The notes under the pieces were generated by a model. It was not told where the DNA came from. It was given only the letters and a program-made list of their open reading frames with translations, and did not search any database. From contig NZ_KE150242.1 in the NCBI RefSeq assembly GCF_000411115.1, positions 428,218 through 492,217 on the forward strand: a DNA stretch of 64,000 nucleotides, given 5' to 3'. Each line of letters starts with the position of its first letter. The stretch's first letter is position 1. The position numbers were made by a program, and so were the translations under genes. Origin of the DNA: Capnocytophaga granulosa ATCC 51502 (lineage in GTDB: Bacteria; Bacteroidota; Bacteroidia; Flavobacteriales; Flavobacteriaceae). Positions 9,348 through 18,745 of this stretch are shown piece by piece.

Positions 9348-9389
9348 GAAATATTTTTTCAATAATTGTAGTTTTTATCAAAAAAATTG

Positions 9390-9397
9390 TATCTTTG
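9390..9397 (+). promoter_or_regulatory. Promoter -7 element for the DUF2461 gene
   Basis: TATCTTTG matches the Bacteroidota TAnnTTTG box. A TTG at 9366-9368 lies 21 nt upstream as a -33 element. The gene starts at 9436. It is divergent from the rbfA promoter. Confidence 0.7.
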
Positions 9398-9435
9398 CGC
9401 TTTACTAAGTAATTTAATTTATACGATTAAAAATA

Positions 9436-10122
9436 ATGACTAAATTAACGAAATTAACAAACGATATATTTTCTTTCCTCTCAGCTTTGGCTGTAAATAA
9501 TAATCGTGATTGGTTCTTAGATAACAAAAAAGACTATGAACAAGCGAAAAAAGAAGTAAATAGCTTCTTCCAAGCGGTGTATGATAAGATCAGTGCGAAG
9601 GATCACTTGGGACCTATCAAGATATATCGTATCTATAATGATCTGCGCTTTGCCAAAGACAAGCCCCCTTACAAGACACACTTTGGTCTCTACTTTCCTC
9701 GTCTACAACCGCACTATCGCGGCGGATATTACTTGCATCTAAGCCCTGAGGGGAGTTTTGTAGGAGGAGGCTTTTTCAATCCTGAAGCCAAAGACCTACT
9801 TAGGATACGCCAAGAAATAGCCATGGAGCCAGAGGTTTTCTCTCAGATAATGACCTCTACCCCTATAGTGAAGTATTTCAAGGGCCAACTCTTTGGCGAT
9901 GAGGTTAAGACCGCCCCAAAGGGATTTAGTAAAGATGATCCCATGATTGCTTACCTGAGGAAGAAACAATTCTTGCTCAAGAGAGATTTTGCCCCAGAGG
10001 CTGTCCTTGAAGACTCATTTTTTGAGGAAGTAGTAGCTTCTTTTTTGGCTATACGTCCTTTCTATGATTTTATGACAAGAGCACTGACAACCGACCTTAA
10101 CGGAGAATCCCTATTTGATTAG
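9436..10122 (+). CDS. DUF2461 family protein
   Basis: 228 aa. The N-terminal part carries the family signature: FLSALAVNNNRDWFLDNKKDYE, then IYRIYNDLRFAKDKPPYKTHFGLYF near residues 65-90, then GGYYLHLSPEGSFVGGGFF. These mark the DUF2461 (TIGR02453) family, widespread in Bacteroidota and of unknown function. It appears cytosolic, with no signal peptide or membrane span. It opens a plus-strand run with brnQ and the BioF-like gene. Confidence 0.88.
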   Translation: MTKLTKLTNDIFSFLSALAVNNNRDWFLDNKKDYEQAKKEVNSFFQAVYDKISAKDHLGPIKIYRIYNDLRFAKDKPPYKTHFGLYFPRLQPHYRGGYYLHLSPEGSFVGGGFFNPEAKDLLRIRQEIAMEPEVFSQIMTSTPIVKYFKGQLFGDEVKTAPKGFSKDDPMIAYLRKKQFLLKRDFAPEAVLEDSFFEEVVASFLAIRPFYDFMTRALTTDLNGESLFD

Positions 10123-10145
10123 TAACTTTTTTAATTTTTAATAGA

Positions 10146-11444
10146 ATGAAAATAACACTTTCACGCATCATTGTAACATCCTTTGCGATGTTCTCCATCT
10201 TCTTTGGAGCAGGGAACTTTATATTGCCTCCCTTTTTGGGAAGAGCCGCAGGAGAACATTGGTTCTTAGTGGCTGTAGCCTTCTGTCTTTCGGCCGTACT
10301 GATTCCTATTTTGGGTGTAGTGGTACAAGCACGCTTGCAAGGTTCTGTATTGGATTTTGGTAAGAAGGTCAGCTCTTTTGTAGCGATTCTCTTAGGCTGC
10401 TTGCTCTATGGTATGTGCTTGGCTTTTCCTATGCCACGTACAGCCTCAGTAAGTTATGAGATGATTTCAGCAACTTTTGCTCCCGATCTACCTCAATGGG
10501 TGATGTATGTCTTCTATATAATCTACTTCTTTTTGGTAGGCTATCTATGCTTTCAGCGCAATAAGATATTGGATGTATTGGGCAGATATCTTACCCCTCT
10601 TATGGTCGGAATTATCCTCTTGCTCATTATCATGGCTATCTTCTATCAAGGAGATATAGCAGTATCCTCCTTTGAAAATCCTATTGCAGAGGGACTTTTG
10701 GAAGGTTATCAGACTTATGATGCGATGTCCTCTATCATTATCGGAGGGGTGATTGTAGCCTCTTTGGCCTTGGATAATTCCTTTGACAAGCGTCAAGTAA
10801 AGCGCTTAACGATCTATGCTGGGATAGGCAGTGGTATATTACTATTTATTACCTATGCGGGCTTTATCTATACAGGGGCATCCCAAGGGAGTTATTTTCC
10901 AGAGGTAGAAAAGCGCGTACTTCTTTTAGCGCTGATTACCAAGCATGTATTGGGAGGTTTTGGAGGCGTACTTCTTAGTATTGCTGTAAGTATCTCTTGC
11001 TTTACCACAGCAGTAGGAATCATCACAGGAGGGGCTGAATTTTTCCAAGGACTTGTCAAGGGGAATGAACGTACTTATAAACTATTTGTTACAATTCTCT
11101 GTATATACTGCCTTATTGTAGCACCTTTTGGAGTGGATTATATCATAAAGATTGCCTATCCTGTATTGGTACTATTCTATCCAACCGTAATTGCTTTGGT
11201 ATTCTTACACCTACTTCCTGCCAAATTGGCTTCAAGAAATGTATTCAAGGCGGTAGCAGCAGTAACATTTATCACAACCATTCCTATTTTCTTAGAACAA
11301 ATAGGCTACAAACTCTTTGAAGTACCTCTCCCATTACACCAATATGGGCTCTCTTGGATATGTCCAGCACTTTGGGCGTGGGTTACTACTATACTTATAG
11401 AGAAATTGATTATAAAACCTTCTGAACAGACAAAACACAAATAA
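10146..11444 (+). CDS. brnQ: Branched-chain amino acid transporter, BrnQ/LIVCS family
   Basis: 432 aa with about 12 predicted membrane helices. The N-terminus (FAMFSIFFGAGNFILPPFLG) is the diagnostic LIVCS motif. BrnQ carriers take up leucine, isoleucine and valine with Na+ or H+. No regulatory site is evident. It starts 24 nt after the DUF2461 gene, and the BioF-like gene starts one nucleotide after its stop codon, so the three are probably co-transcribed. Confidence 0.93.
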   Translation: MKITLSRIIVTSFAMFSIFFGAGNFILPPFLGRAAGEHWFLVAVAFCLSAVLIPILGVVVQARLQGSVLDFGKKVSSFVAILLGCLLYGMCLAFPMPRTASVSYEMISATFAPDLPQWVMYVFYIIYFFLVGYLCFQRNKILDVLGRYLTPLMVGIILLLIIMAIFYQGDIAVSSFENPIAEGLLEGYQTYDAMSSIIIGGVIVASLALDNSFDKRQVKRLTIYAGIGSGILLFITYAGFIYTGASQGSYFPEVEKRVLLLALITKHVLGGFGGVLLSIAVSISCFTTAVGIITGGAEFFQGLVKGNERTYKLFVTILCIYCLIVAPFGVDYIIKIAYPVLVLFYPTVIALVFLHLLPAKLASRNVFKAVAAVTFITTIPIFLEQIGYKLFEVPLPLHQYGLSWICPALWAWVTTILIEKLIIKPSEQTKHK

Positions 11445-11445
11445 A

Positions 11446-12585
11446 GTGAATACTATTCCTAAACCGCTCCAGAGAGCACTTCAAGAACGTGAAGCGGCGG
11501 GGACACTCCGCCGCTTATCTCAGGAGAGTTACCCTATTGATTTCTATTCCAATGATTATATAGGGTTAGCTAGAAATGCAGCTGTTAGGGAAAAGGCTCA
11601 TACAATACTTCAGTCCTATCCCTTGCAAAATGGCAGTACAGGCTCTCGCCTCCTATCGGGGAATTATCCCTTGATTAGAGAAGCTGAGAGCTATTTGGCT
11701 GCTTTTCATGCCGTAGAAAAAGGGCTTTTGTTTAATTCAGGTTATGATGCCAATGTGGGTATCTTCTCCTCTATTCCACAAAAGGGTGATGTGGTGTTAT
11801 ATGATCAGTATATACATGCTTCTATTCGTGATGGCTTGCAACTGAATAAGGCGCAGAACTTCAAGTTTAAGCATAATTCTCTTTCGGATTTACAAGAAAA
11901 GCTACAGCGCTTTGCCGCTACAGCCACAACCCTCTATATAGCTACCGAATCAGTCTTTTCTATGGATGGTGATACACCCGACTTGCTTGCTATGGTAGCA
12001 CTTGCCAAGCAGTACAATGCTTATATCATTATAGATGAAGCCCATTCGGTAGGGGTATTTGGCCAGAAAGGGGAGGGGCTTTGTCAGGCTTTGGGAATAG
12101 AGAAGGATATTTTCTTACGCCTGATTACCTTTGGTAAGGGAATAGGCGCTCACGGAGCCTTGGTTCTAGCTCAAACGGAGGTGATAGATTATCTGATCAA
12201 CTTCGCACGTTCGTTTATCTATACCACGGCCGCCGCTCCAGAAAGTGTAGCGACACTATTGGCTGCTTATGCACTGCTGCCAGAGACAGAAGAGAGAGCC
12301 CGCTTACATGAGAATATTGCCTTTTTCCGAGAGAAGGCACAAGTCTTGTCTCAGGAAAAAGGCCTTACTTTTATTGATTCAACCTCTGCTATACAGGGGC
12401 TTATCATACCTGATAGTCAAAGGGTCAAGCAAGTAGCTGCTCACTTACAAGACAAGGGTATGGGGATAAAACCGATTCTTTCTCCTACAGTCCCCAAGGG
12501 GGAAGAACGCCTACGTATATGTCTGCATAGCTATAATACAAAAGAGGAAATCATCCAACTATTCCAAGGGATTAGTGAAGAGTGA
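11446..12585 (+). CDS. BioF/KBL-type PLP enzyme (8-amino-7-oxononanoate synthase-like)
   Basis: 379 aa from a GTG start next to the brnQ stop. It is an alpha-oxoamine synthase fold: NGSTGSRLLSGNY near residue 62, the PLP-ring Asp in IIIDEAHSVGVFG (Asp197), and the PLP lysine in ITFGKGIGAHGA (Lys231). The length fits BioF, which makes 8-amino-7-oxononanoate in biotin synthesis. The related 2-amino-3-ketobutyrate CoA ligase and serine palmitoyltransferase share these motifs, and Bacteroidota make sphingolipids, so the substrate is not certain. No other bio genes are adjacent. Confidence 0.85.
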   Translation: MNTIPKPLQRALQEREAAGTLRRLSQESYPIDFYSNDYIGLARNAAVREKAHTILQSYPLQNGSTGSRLLSGNYPLIREAESYLAAFHAVEKGLLFNSGYDANVGIFSSIPQKGDVVLYDQYIHASIRDGLQLNKAQNFKFKHNSLSDLQEKLQRFAATATTLYIATESVFSMDGDTPDLLAMVALAKQYNAYIIIDEAHSVGVFGQKGEGLCQALGIEKDIFLRLITFGKGIGAHGALVLAQTEVIDYLINFARSFIYTTAAAPESVATLLAAYALLPETEERARLHENIAFFREKAQVLSQEKGLTFIDSTSAIQGLIIPDSQRVKQVAAHLQDKGMGIKPILSPTVPKGEERLRICLHSYNTKEEIIQLFQGISEE

Positions 12586-12640
12586 ATAACGAAAAGTGAA
12601 TAGTGAAGAATCTTTCACTATTCACTTTTTGTTATTCACT
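12581..12640. terminator. 27-bp near-perfect inverted repeat between convergent genes
   Basis: The arms 12581-12607 and 12614-12640 pair over 27 bp with one mismatch and a 6-nt loop. The repeat contains the stop codons of both the BioF-like gene (ends 12585) and the capA-like gene (ends 12632). It should act as a bidirectional transcription end and an RNA-end stabiliser. Confidence 0.8.
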
Positions 12641-13765
12641 TAAAAGTATTCGATTCTCTTCAAAGATTAAAGGTGTTTCAGGAAAATCGGTTTTGGTCAG
12701 GCGTTTCATTTCCTCAAAGACTTTATAATTGGGGTCAAGTTCCAAGCCATTGGCTTTGCTTTGTTTGGTAGAGATGACTTTGGCATAGAGGAAATTGCCC
12801 TTGCGATCAAGCTTGATATCCAAAAGAGGAGCCATACCATTAGGCCCACTGAGGTTGAAGGTACCATAGGTATTGAAGTTTCCCATACTATAGGCAATGA
12901 ACTTCTGCTTATATACCTCCACAGCACGCGTTACATGAGGGCCATGGCCTAAAACAATATCGGCACCTGCATCTATAACAGCGTGAGCAAACTTGTATAC
13001 ATTGCCTCGGTTTTCTCCAAAGAAGTATTCATTTTGGCGAGGAACATGGGTATGGCTGGCGCCTTCAGCTCCGCCATGGAAAGAGACGATTACGATGTCG
13101 GCCATAGAGCGTAGTTCCTTTACCAAATCGGTGGCTTGCTCCAAATCATTAACTGAAAGCATATTGCTATTGGGAGAAAAAGCACAAAAACCGTACCTGA
13201 TCCCGTCTTTTTCAAAGACTACTGACTTGTTTTCCACAGGGCCTGCATGATAGATTCCTACTTCATCTAATACACGAGCGGTATTGCGTCTTCCTTTTTC
13301 TCCAAAGTCATTGGCATGGTTATTGGCGGTGCTCATCAGGCTAAATCCTGCCTCTTTGAGGATTTTTCCATAGCGGTCAGGCATACGAAAAGCATAACAA
13401 GTGCCTGCCTTGGAGTTTTTACATTTTTCAGAATTACCTGAATCTAAAATAGCCCCTTCCAGATTTCCAAAAACAATATCTCCATTTAGAAAAGGCTTGA
13501 CCTCTTTAAAGCTCTCTAAGGCATCATCTTTTGGGAGGTGCCCAGCAGGAAAGCCTGAACCAATCATCACATCGCCAACAGCTACTATAGAAAGGGTATC
13601 TTTGACAGGGGAAAGGGTATCTTTGACGATGGAGACCATCTCCTTAGCAGGGGGAAGCGAATCTTTTACAACGGACAGTGTATCCTTAGTAGGGACTACC
13701 TGTCCATAAGAGAAACTGGTGAAAGCCAAAGAAATAGCTACTGAGAAAACATAAGGTATCTTCAT
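12632..13765 (-). CDS. CapA/PgsA-type metallophosphatase-fold protein, secreted
   Basis: 377 aa. A signal peptide (about residues 1-21) is followed by a degenerate repeat region (residues 25-59) built from VKDTLS/VKDSLP-type hexads, probably a flexible spacer. The CapA domain (PF09587) then starts with IVAVGDVMIGSGF and contains FGNLEGAI, STANNHANDFGEKG, IVSFHGGAE and VLGHGPHVTRAVE, in the expected order. Family members are linked to poly-gamma-glutamate or capsule production, but no other such genes lie nearby. It converges on the BioF-like gene. Confidence 0.88.
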   Translation of the reverse strand: MKIPYVFSVAISLAFTSFSYGQVVPTKDTLSVVKDSLPPAKEMVSIVKDTLSPVKDTLSIVAVGDVMIGSGFPAGHLPKDDALESFKEVKPFLNGDIVFGNLEGAILDSGNSEKCKNSKAGTCYAFRMPDRYGKILKEAGFSLMSTANNHANDFGEKGRRNTARVLDEVGIYHAGPVENKSVVFEKDGIRYGFCAFSPNSNMLSVNDLEQATDLVKELRSMADIVIVSFHGGAEGASHTHVPRQNEYFFGENRGNVYKFAHAVIDAGADIVLGHGPHVTRAVEVYKQKFIAYSMGNFNTYGTFNLSGPNGMAPLLDIKLDRKGNFLYAKVISTKQSKANGLELDPNYKVFEEMKRLTKTDFPETPLIFEENRILLSE

Positions 13766-13777
13766 AAAATTTATATT

Positions 13778-13812
13778 TAAAAAAGAGGTAAATCACAGAA
13801 AATTTACCTCTT
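13778..13812 (-). terminator. Rho-independent terminator after the FAD oxidoreductase gene
   Basis: An 11-bp perfect stem (AAGAGGTAAAT with ATTTACCTCTT) and, on the minus strand, a following U-run. It lies just beyond the stop of the 13836-14885 gene and upstream of the capA-like gene. Confidence 0.8.
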
Positions 13813-13835
13813 ATCATGTAAATAATTATTCGTTT

Positions 13836-14885
13836 TTATTGGAAAAATCGGGAATGACGTGTAATGTTCATTTCTTTGTCTATTATTTTTCCATTTTCTA
13901 TAAAATCATAGAGAGATGTGGCTGTATAGGGAGCTAAGAGTGCACCATGAGTACCCAATCCGTTGAGAATAAACAAGTTTTTATACTTTGGGTGTACCCC
14001 TACCAAAGGGCGACGATCTTTCACTGTAGGGCGAATGCCTGCCATTTGTCCTGTGATACGATAGGGACAGCTGATCAGTCGTTCGAGCTTCTCTATAAGC
14101 GTCTGCCTACCATGAGCAGTAGGGGAGGGGTCTTTGTCGTCATTGTCATAGGTAGTACCTATTTTGAAGGTATTACCGCCTAAAGGAGCGATAAAACCAT
14201 CGGACTTGAGTACCCCATCCAGTTGTAGGTCATCTGCCTCAAAACTAAGTAGTTCCCCCTTGCTTCCTACCATAGGTAGGTAATTGAAAAAGGGATTATG
14301 CACCATACCATAGCCCTCACAGAAGACAACCCGCTTGGCCGAAATACCCTTGTAGCTTACACAATCCTCCTTTATCTGCAAGGCGTCATACTCCAATTTC
14401 TCTTGGAAATACACGCCCTCTTTCTGTAATTTTTCTTGATAGGCAGGAATGAGTACACGTGTATTAATCAACCCTGTATGCAGTACTTCTCCTACGCCAA
14501 AAGGTGTCTCTACATAAGGGGAGAGACTGCTGCGTACCTCTGTGGAGAGGTATTGGGATAGGATAGGCTTATCGGAGGCCACGAACCAGTTATTCTTTTC
14601 CTCCACTGAGGTAAATTTCCTAAATACGCGAGTCTTATAGATGAAAGAGGTGGCTAACTTGCGTTCTATTTCACCAAAGAAAGGAAGCAGTAAGGCCATC
14701 TGCTCCTCTACCCTCCACACAGGGGTGAAGCGCTTGAGAATGATAGGATTAAACATGGCTCCCGCTACCGTAGTAACAGGGGTAGGATCATCACTGAAGA
14801 CCACAAAGGACTTTTGGTATTTTTCCAACAGATGTACCAAGCTACACCCCGCAAAGCCAAAACCTACGATAATATAATCTTTCAT
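13836..14885 (-). CDS. FAD-dependent oxidoreductase (DAO family)
   Basis: 349 aa. The N-terminal Rossmann motif is IIVGFGFAGCSLVHLLEK, and the C-terminal motif AGIRPTVKDRRPLVGVHPKYKN followed by NGLGTHGALLAPY is typical of the D-amino-acid oxidase (DAO) family, including ThiO/MnmC-like enzymes. It probably oxidises an amine with FAD; the substrate is unknown. It appears cytosolic. It lies 21 nt downstream of the BadF-type kinase gene on the same strand, and a clear terminator follows, so the two form one unit. Confidence 0.87.
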   Translation of the reverse strand: MKDYIIVGFGFAGCSLVHLLEKYQKSFVVFSDDPTPVTTVAGAMFNPIILKRFTPVWRVEEQMALLLPFFGEIERKLATSFIYKTRVFRKFTSVEEKNNWFVASDKPILSQYLSTEVRSSLSPYVETPFGVGEVLHTGLINTRVLIPAYQEKLQKEGVYFQEKLEYDALQIKEDCVSYKGISAKRVVFCEGYGMVHNPFFNYLPMVGSKGELLSFEADDLQLDGVLKSDGFIAPLGGNTFKIGTTYDNDDKDPSPTAHGRQTLIEKLERLISCPYRITGQMAGIRPTVKDRRPLVGVHPKYKNLFILNGLGTHGALLAPYTATSLYDFIENGKIIDKEMNITRHSRFFQ

Positions 14886-14906
14886 TATTGATTTTGGGCT
14901 ATCAGT

Positions 14907-15767
14907 TTATTTCCTATTCTTGTGCAATAGATGATATTCCACAAGGCCATCAATAGGTTTGCGGATGACTTTACCTACTTTTAGGCCGTTTTTAACAAAT
15001 ACATCTTTGACTACATCTTGCAAATAGAAAGCGATACTACCTACAAAGTTGATAGGCACTTCATTGCGGGCTTCGTATTGTACTACCCAGTGATCAATAA
15101 ATAGCTGTACACCTTCTCGGATGATGCGTTGGCAATAAGCATCATTCTTGTTCTCCACTAAAAAGCGAGCAAAAGTAGCCAAGTAGCTATTAGGGTTAGG
15201 CAACTTATATAGGTGAGACTTGATCACATCGGAATTAAGCTCATATTCGTGTTCGAATTTGTTTCTTAGGTGTTCGGGCATGATTTTGAAGTAGTAATCC
15301 ACAATAAGCCTTTTTCCAAAGAAGTTACCACTACATTCGTCCATAAGAGAGTAGCCCAAGGAATCTACTGCTTGGTGTAGTTTTTTTCCGTCCCAGTAGG
15401 AACAGTTAGCCCCAGTACCGAGAATACCTACAATGGCTCTTTCTCCATCGGCGGTAGTGGCATGTACTGCCGCATATGTATCTTCTTTTACCACTATAGT
15501 TGCATTGGAGAAGAAGCGCTGTAGAATAGCTTGTAGGAATAAGCGAAGGCGCTCTGTCCCACAACCTGCTCCATAGAAAAATACATAGCGAGCACGCTTG
15601 CGGTTCTCATTGAGCTGTTCGTTGGTGGTAAGACGCTCCATGGCGATTTCCTCTGTAAGTACCTCAGGATTAAGGCCAAGGGTCTGGGTGCCGAATTCTT
15701 TCATTCCTTTTTCGTTTAGTACAGTCCAATCGGCTTTGGTTGCACCACTATCTACTATAAAAATCAT
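14907..15767 (-). CDS. BadF/BadG/BcrA-type ATPase, N-acetylglucosamine kinase-like
   Basis: 286 aa of the ASKHA fold. The phosphate-1 motif is IFIVDSGATKADWTVL at the N-terminus and the phosphate-2 region is VGILGTGANCSYWDGK near residue 118; INFVGSIAFYLQDVV follows near residue 240. In Bacteroidota this short BadF-type protein is usually annotated as an N-acetylglucosamine kinase, which phosphorylates amino sugars recovered from cell wall or mucins. That activity is inference from family. It precedes the FAD oxidoreductase gene and follows the gap terminator. Confidence 0.82.
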   Translation of the reverse strand: MIFIVDSGATKADWTVLNEKGMKEFGTQTLGLNPEVLTEEIAMERLTTNEQLNENRKRARYVFFYGAGCGTERLRLFLQAILQRFFSNATIVVKEDTYAAVHATTADGERAIVGILGTGANCSYWDGKKLHQAVDSLGYSLMDECSGNFFGKRLIVDYYFKIMPEHLRNKFEHEYELNSDVIKSHLYKLPNPNSYLATFARFLVENKNDAYCQRIIREGVQLFIDHWVVQYEARNEVPINFVGSIAFYLQDVVKDVFVKNGLKVGKVIRKPIDGLVEYHLLHKNRK

Positions 15768-15796
15768 AATTTTGAGGTATTAAGTGACTATATTTG

Positions 15797-15838
15797 AAAA
15801 AAAGACGTATGCTTTTAGGAAAATCACACGTCTTTTTT
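15797..15838 (-). terminator. Terminator downstream of gap
   Basis: An inverted repeat (AAAAGACGT with ACGTCTTTT, extended to about 8 bp of GC-containing stem plus A/T pairs) with T-runs on both sides, 13 nt past the gap stop codon on the minus strand. It could work in both directions. Confidence 0.75.
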
Positions 15839-15850
15839 CTCTTCTAAAGA

Positions 15851-16864
<1,014 letters not shown>

Positions 16865-16886
16865 TTAAATTATTTGTATAATACTA

Positions 16887-17078
16887 TTATTTGTGTTCGC
16901 GTGAGGACAATTTCTTAGAAAGCATATAGATACCCACCACCATCAGGATGAGTCCTGCCATAAGGACATACTGCTCTTGGAAAAATCTATATTCCTTTTT
17001 GGACTGTAGGTAGAGCAGTAGTACTCCTATAATCATAAGGGTATAAGCAACTATATTGGTTTTCTTTACTATACTCAT
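16887..17078 (-). CDS. Small two-helix membrane protein
   Basis: 63 aa. There are two hydrophobic segments, about residues 10-25 (VAYTLMIIGVLLLYL) and 37-54 (YVLMAGLILMVVGIYML), joined by a short charged loop, with a basic C-terminus. I do not recognise a family. The tight position between pncB (9 nt upstream) and gap (34 nt downstream), all on one strand, and the clean ATG support a real gene. Function unknown. Confidence 0.7.
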   Translation of the reverse strand: MSIVKKTNIVAYTLMIIGVLLLYLQSKKEYRFFQEQYVLMAGLILMVVGIYMLSKKLSSREHK

Positions 17079-17087
17079 GGTTGTCTT

Positions 17088-18275
17088 TTAAGAGTGAATG
17101 CGTAATAATTCCTTTGCCAATTCTATCATTCTAGGGTCTCCAGTGTGCTTGAGTGGCTCATCGGAGAGCTTGACGGTCTTTACCCATTCGTGGTCGGAAG
17201 TAAGTACTTCGGTGAGTTTCATTACAATATTCATAGGATGTAGACCTACATCATTGGTAAGGTTGGTACCTATACCGAAAGAAAAACCTATTTTACCACG
17301 GCAGTATTTGGTAATGGCTTCGACCTTTTCAGGGGTTAGCCCGTCGGAGAAGATGATATATTTGGAAAGAGGATTGATACCGAATTTCTTATAATGTTCT
17401 ATGGTTTTGTTGGCAAACTCAATAGGGTCTCCGCTATCGTGGCGTACCCCGTCAAATAGTTTGGCAAACTTGGTATCGAATTGTTTGAAAAAGACGTCGG
17501 TTGTGTAAGTGTCAGAGAGGGCAACGCCCAAATCCCCTCTATAGACATCCACCCAGTGCTCTAGGGACATGGCGTTGGACATCTTAAAGCCATATTCAGC
17601 GGCATGAAACATAAACCATTCGTGGGCATGAGTTCCAATGGGTTTTACCTGGTACTTCATGGCGAAGTGCACATTGCTTGTCCCTGTGAAGTTATAACGA
17701 TGGGACTTGGTAAGGGTCTGCATCACCAAATCATGTGTGTGATATGAGTGCCTTCTGCGAGTGCCGAACTCTGCAAAAATGACATCAAGAGCTTCATAAT
17801 CATGTATCTTGTGGGAAGTATTGGCTATAATCTGATCATCGCTCCAAGCCACAGCTCCTGTGAGCTTGTAGTATAGTTCGCTAATGGTAGCCAGTAAGGG
17901 GACTTCCCATAGAATGGTTCTGTACCAGTAGCCTTCTACACTTACTTTAAGCTCTGTTCCTTCTTGGGAGATATGCACCTCCGAAGGGTCATAGCGATAA
18001 CCTTCTAAAAAGTCAATATAGGCAGGATTCAGATAAGGGCAAGAAGTTTTTAGAAAGTTTTTTTCTTCTTTGGATAACTTGAGTTGTCCCATTTGATTCA
18101 CCGCCTCTTGCATAGCCTGAGCAAACCCCTCTGGAAATTCGTGCTTCCCACGATTGATAAACTCATAACGTCCCTTGACAGCGGGAAAGAGCTTTACCAC
18201 GGCACACTGCATAGTGAACTTGTAGAAATCATTATCTAAGATAGAAGTAAATATAGAAGGTATATGTACTGACAT
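17088..18275 (-). CDS. pncB: Nicotinate phosphoribosyltransferase
   Basis: About 395 aa from the Met at 18275 (MSVHIPSIFTSILDNDFYKFTM). An in-frame ATG at 18305 falls at the expected transcription start of the promoter at 18307-18314, so the internal start is chosen. The family motif DNDFYKFTMQ is near the N-terminus. The phosphorylated His lies in IGTHAHEW, with GVRHDSGDP and GIGTNLTND in the C-terminal half. It converts nicotinate and PRPP to nicotinate mononucleotide in the Preiss-Handler NAD salvage route, using ATP. Confidence 0.95.
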   Translation of the reverse strand: MSVHIPSIFTSILDNDFYKFTMQCAVVKLFPAVKGRYEFINRGKHEFPEGFAQAMQEAVNQMGQLKLSKEEKNFLKTSCPYLNPAYIDFLEGYRYDPSEVHISQEGTELKVSVEGYWYRTILWEVPLLATISELYYKLTGAVAWSDDQIIANTSHKIHDYEALDVIFAEFGTRRRHSYHTHDLVMQTLTKSHRYNFTGTSNVHFAMKYQVKPIGTHAHEWFMFHAAEYGFKMSNAMSLEHWVDVYRGDLGVALSDTYTTDVFFKQFDTKFAKLFDGVRHDSGDPIEFANKTIEHYKKFGINPLSKYIIFSDGLTPEKVEAITKYCRGKIGFSFGIGTNLTNDVGLHPMNIVMKLTEVLTSDHEWVKTVKLSDEPLKHTGDPRMIELAKELLRIHS

Positions 18276-18306
18276 GATTATAATATATGTTCTTTTTAAA
18301 ATCACA

Positions 18307-18337
18307 CAAAGGTAAAAAAAAAAAATCAGAAAACAAA
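18307..18337 (-). promoter_or_regulatory. Promoter for pncB
   Basis: On the minus strand, TTTG (18337-18334), a 19-nt spacer and TACCTTTG (18314-18307). This is a textbook Bacteroidota vegetative promoter. Transcription would begin near 18300, leaving a leader of about 25 nt. Confidence 0.8.
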
Positions 18338-18435
18338 GATATTTTTCAAATTTATTATAAATAATCTATAACTAATTGAAATACAGATAGAAAAGAAATA
18401 AATGTTTTTTGCAGATAAAAAAAATCATTTTTTTC

Positions 18436-18466
18436 TTTGCAGGATAAAAAAAAAGTTATACCTTTG
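18436..18466 (+). promoter_or_regulatory. Promoter for tRNA-Ser
   Basis: TTTG at 18436-18439, a 19-nt spacer and TACCTTTG at 18459-18466. The mature tRNA 5' end is about 26 nt downstream. Confidence 0.8.
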
Positions 18467-18491
18467 CACCCGAATTCAAGAGAGTTCTTTT

Positions 18492-18576
18492 GGAGAAATG
18501 GCAGAGCGGTCGAATGCGGCGGTCTTGAAAACCGTTGAGGGTAACACCTCCGGGGGTTCGAATCCCTCTTTCTCCG
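18492..18576 (+). tRNA. tRNA-Ser(UGA)
   Basis: An 85-nt class II tRNA. The acceptor stem GGAGAAA pairs with TTTCTCC and is followed by discriminator G. The anticodon stem (18519-18523 with 18531-18535) carries loop CTTGAAA with anticodon TGA at 18526-18528, which reads UCA and related serine codons. A long variable arm (GAGGGTAACACCTC region) marks serine. The T-arm has GGTTCGAATCC. The 3' CCA is not encoded. It stands alone with its own promoter and terminator. Confidence 0.96.
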
Positions 18577-18607
18577 CAATACATTGATTTTTAAGGTTTA
18601 GTTAGAA

Positions 18608-18635
18608 GGCTTGAGGGTACTCCTCAAGCCTTTTT
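18608..18635 (+). terminator. Rho-independent terminator after tRNA-Ser
   Basis: A stem of GGCTTGAGG with CCTCAAGCC, a short loop, then TTTTT, 32 nt past the tRNA 3' end. Confidence 0.88.
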
Positions 18636-18680
18636 AGTTATTTCTTGTGCCAAGACTCCTTACAAAGAGAGCTAATAAAG

Positions 18681-18712
18681 AAACACCTCTCCAGAAAAGG
18701 AAGAGGTGTTTT
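18681..18712 (-). terminator. Terminator after the gyrA-TPR unit
   Basis: AAACACCTCT pairs with AGAGGTGTTT across a short loop, about 35 nt past the TPR gene stop on the minus strand and followed there by a T-rich stretch. Confidence 0.75.
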
Positions 18713-18745
18713 CACTGAACTTAAAATTATAAAATTATGTACTAT

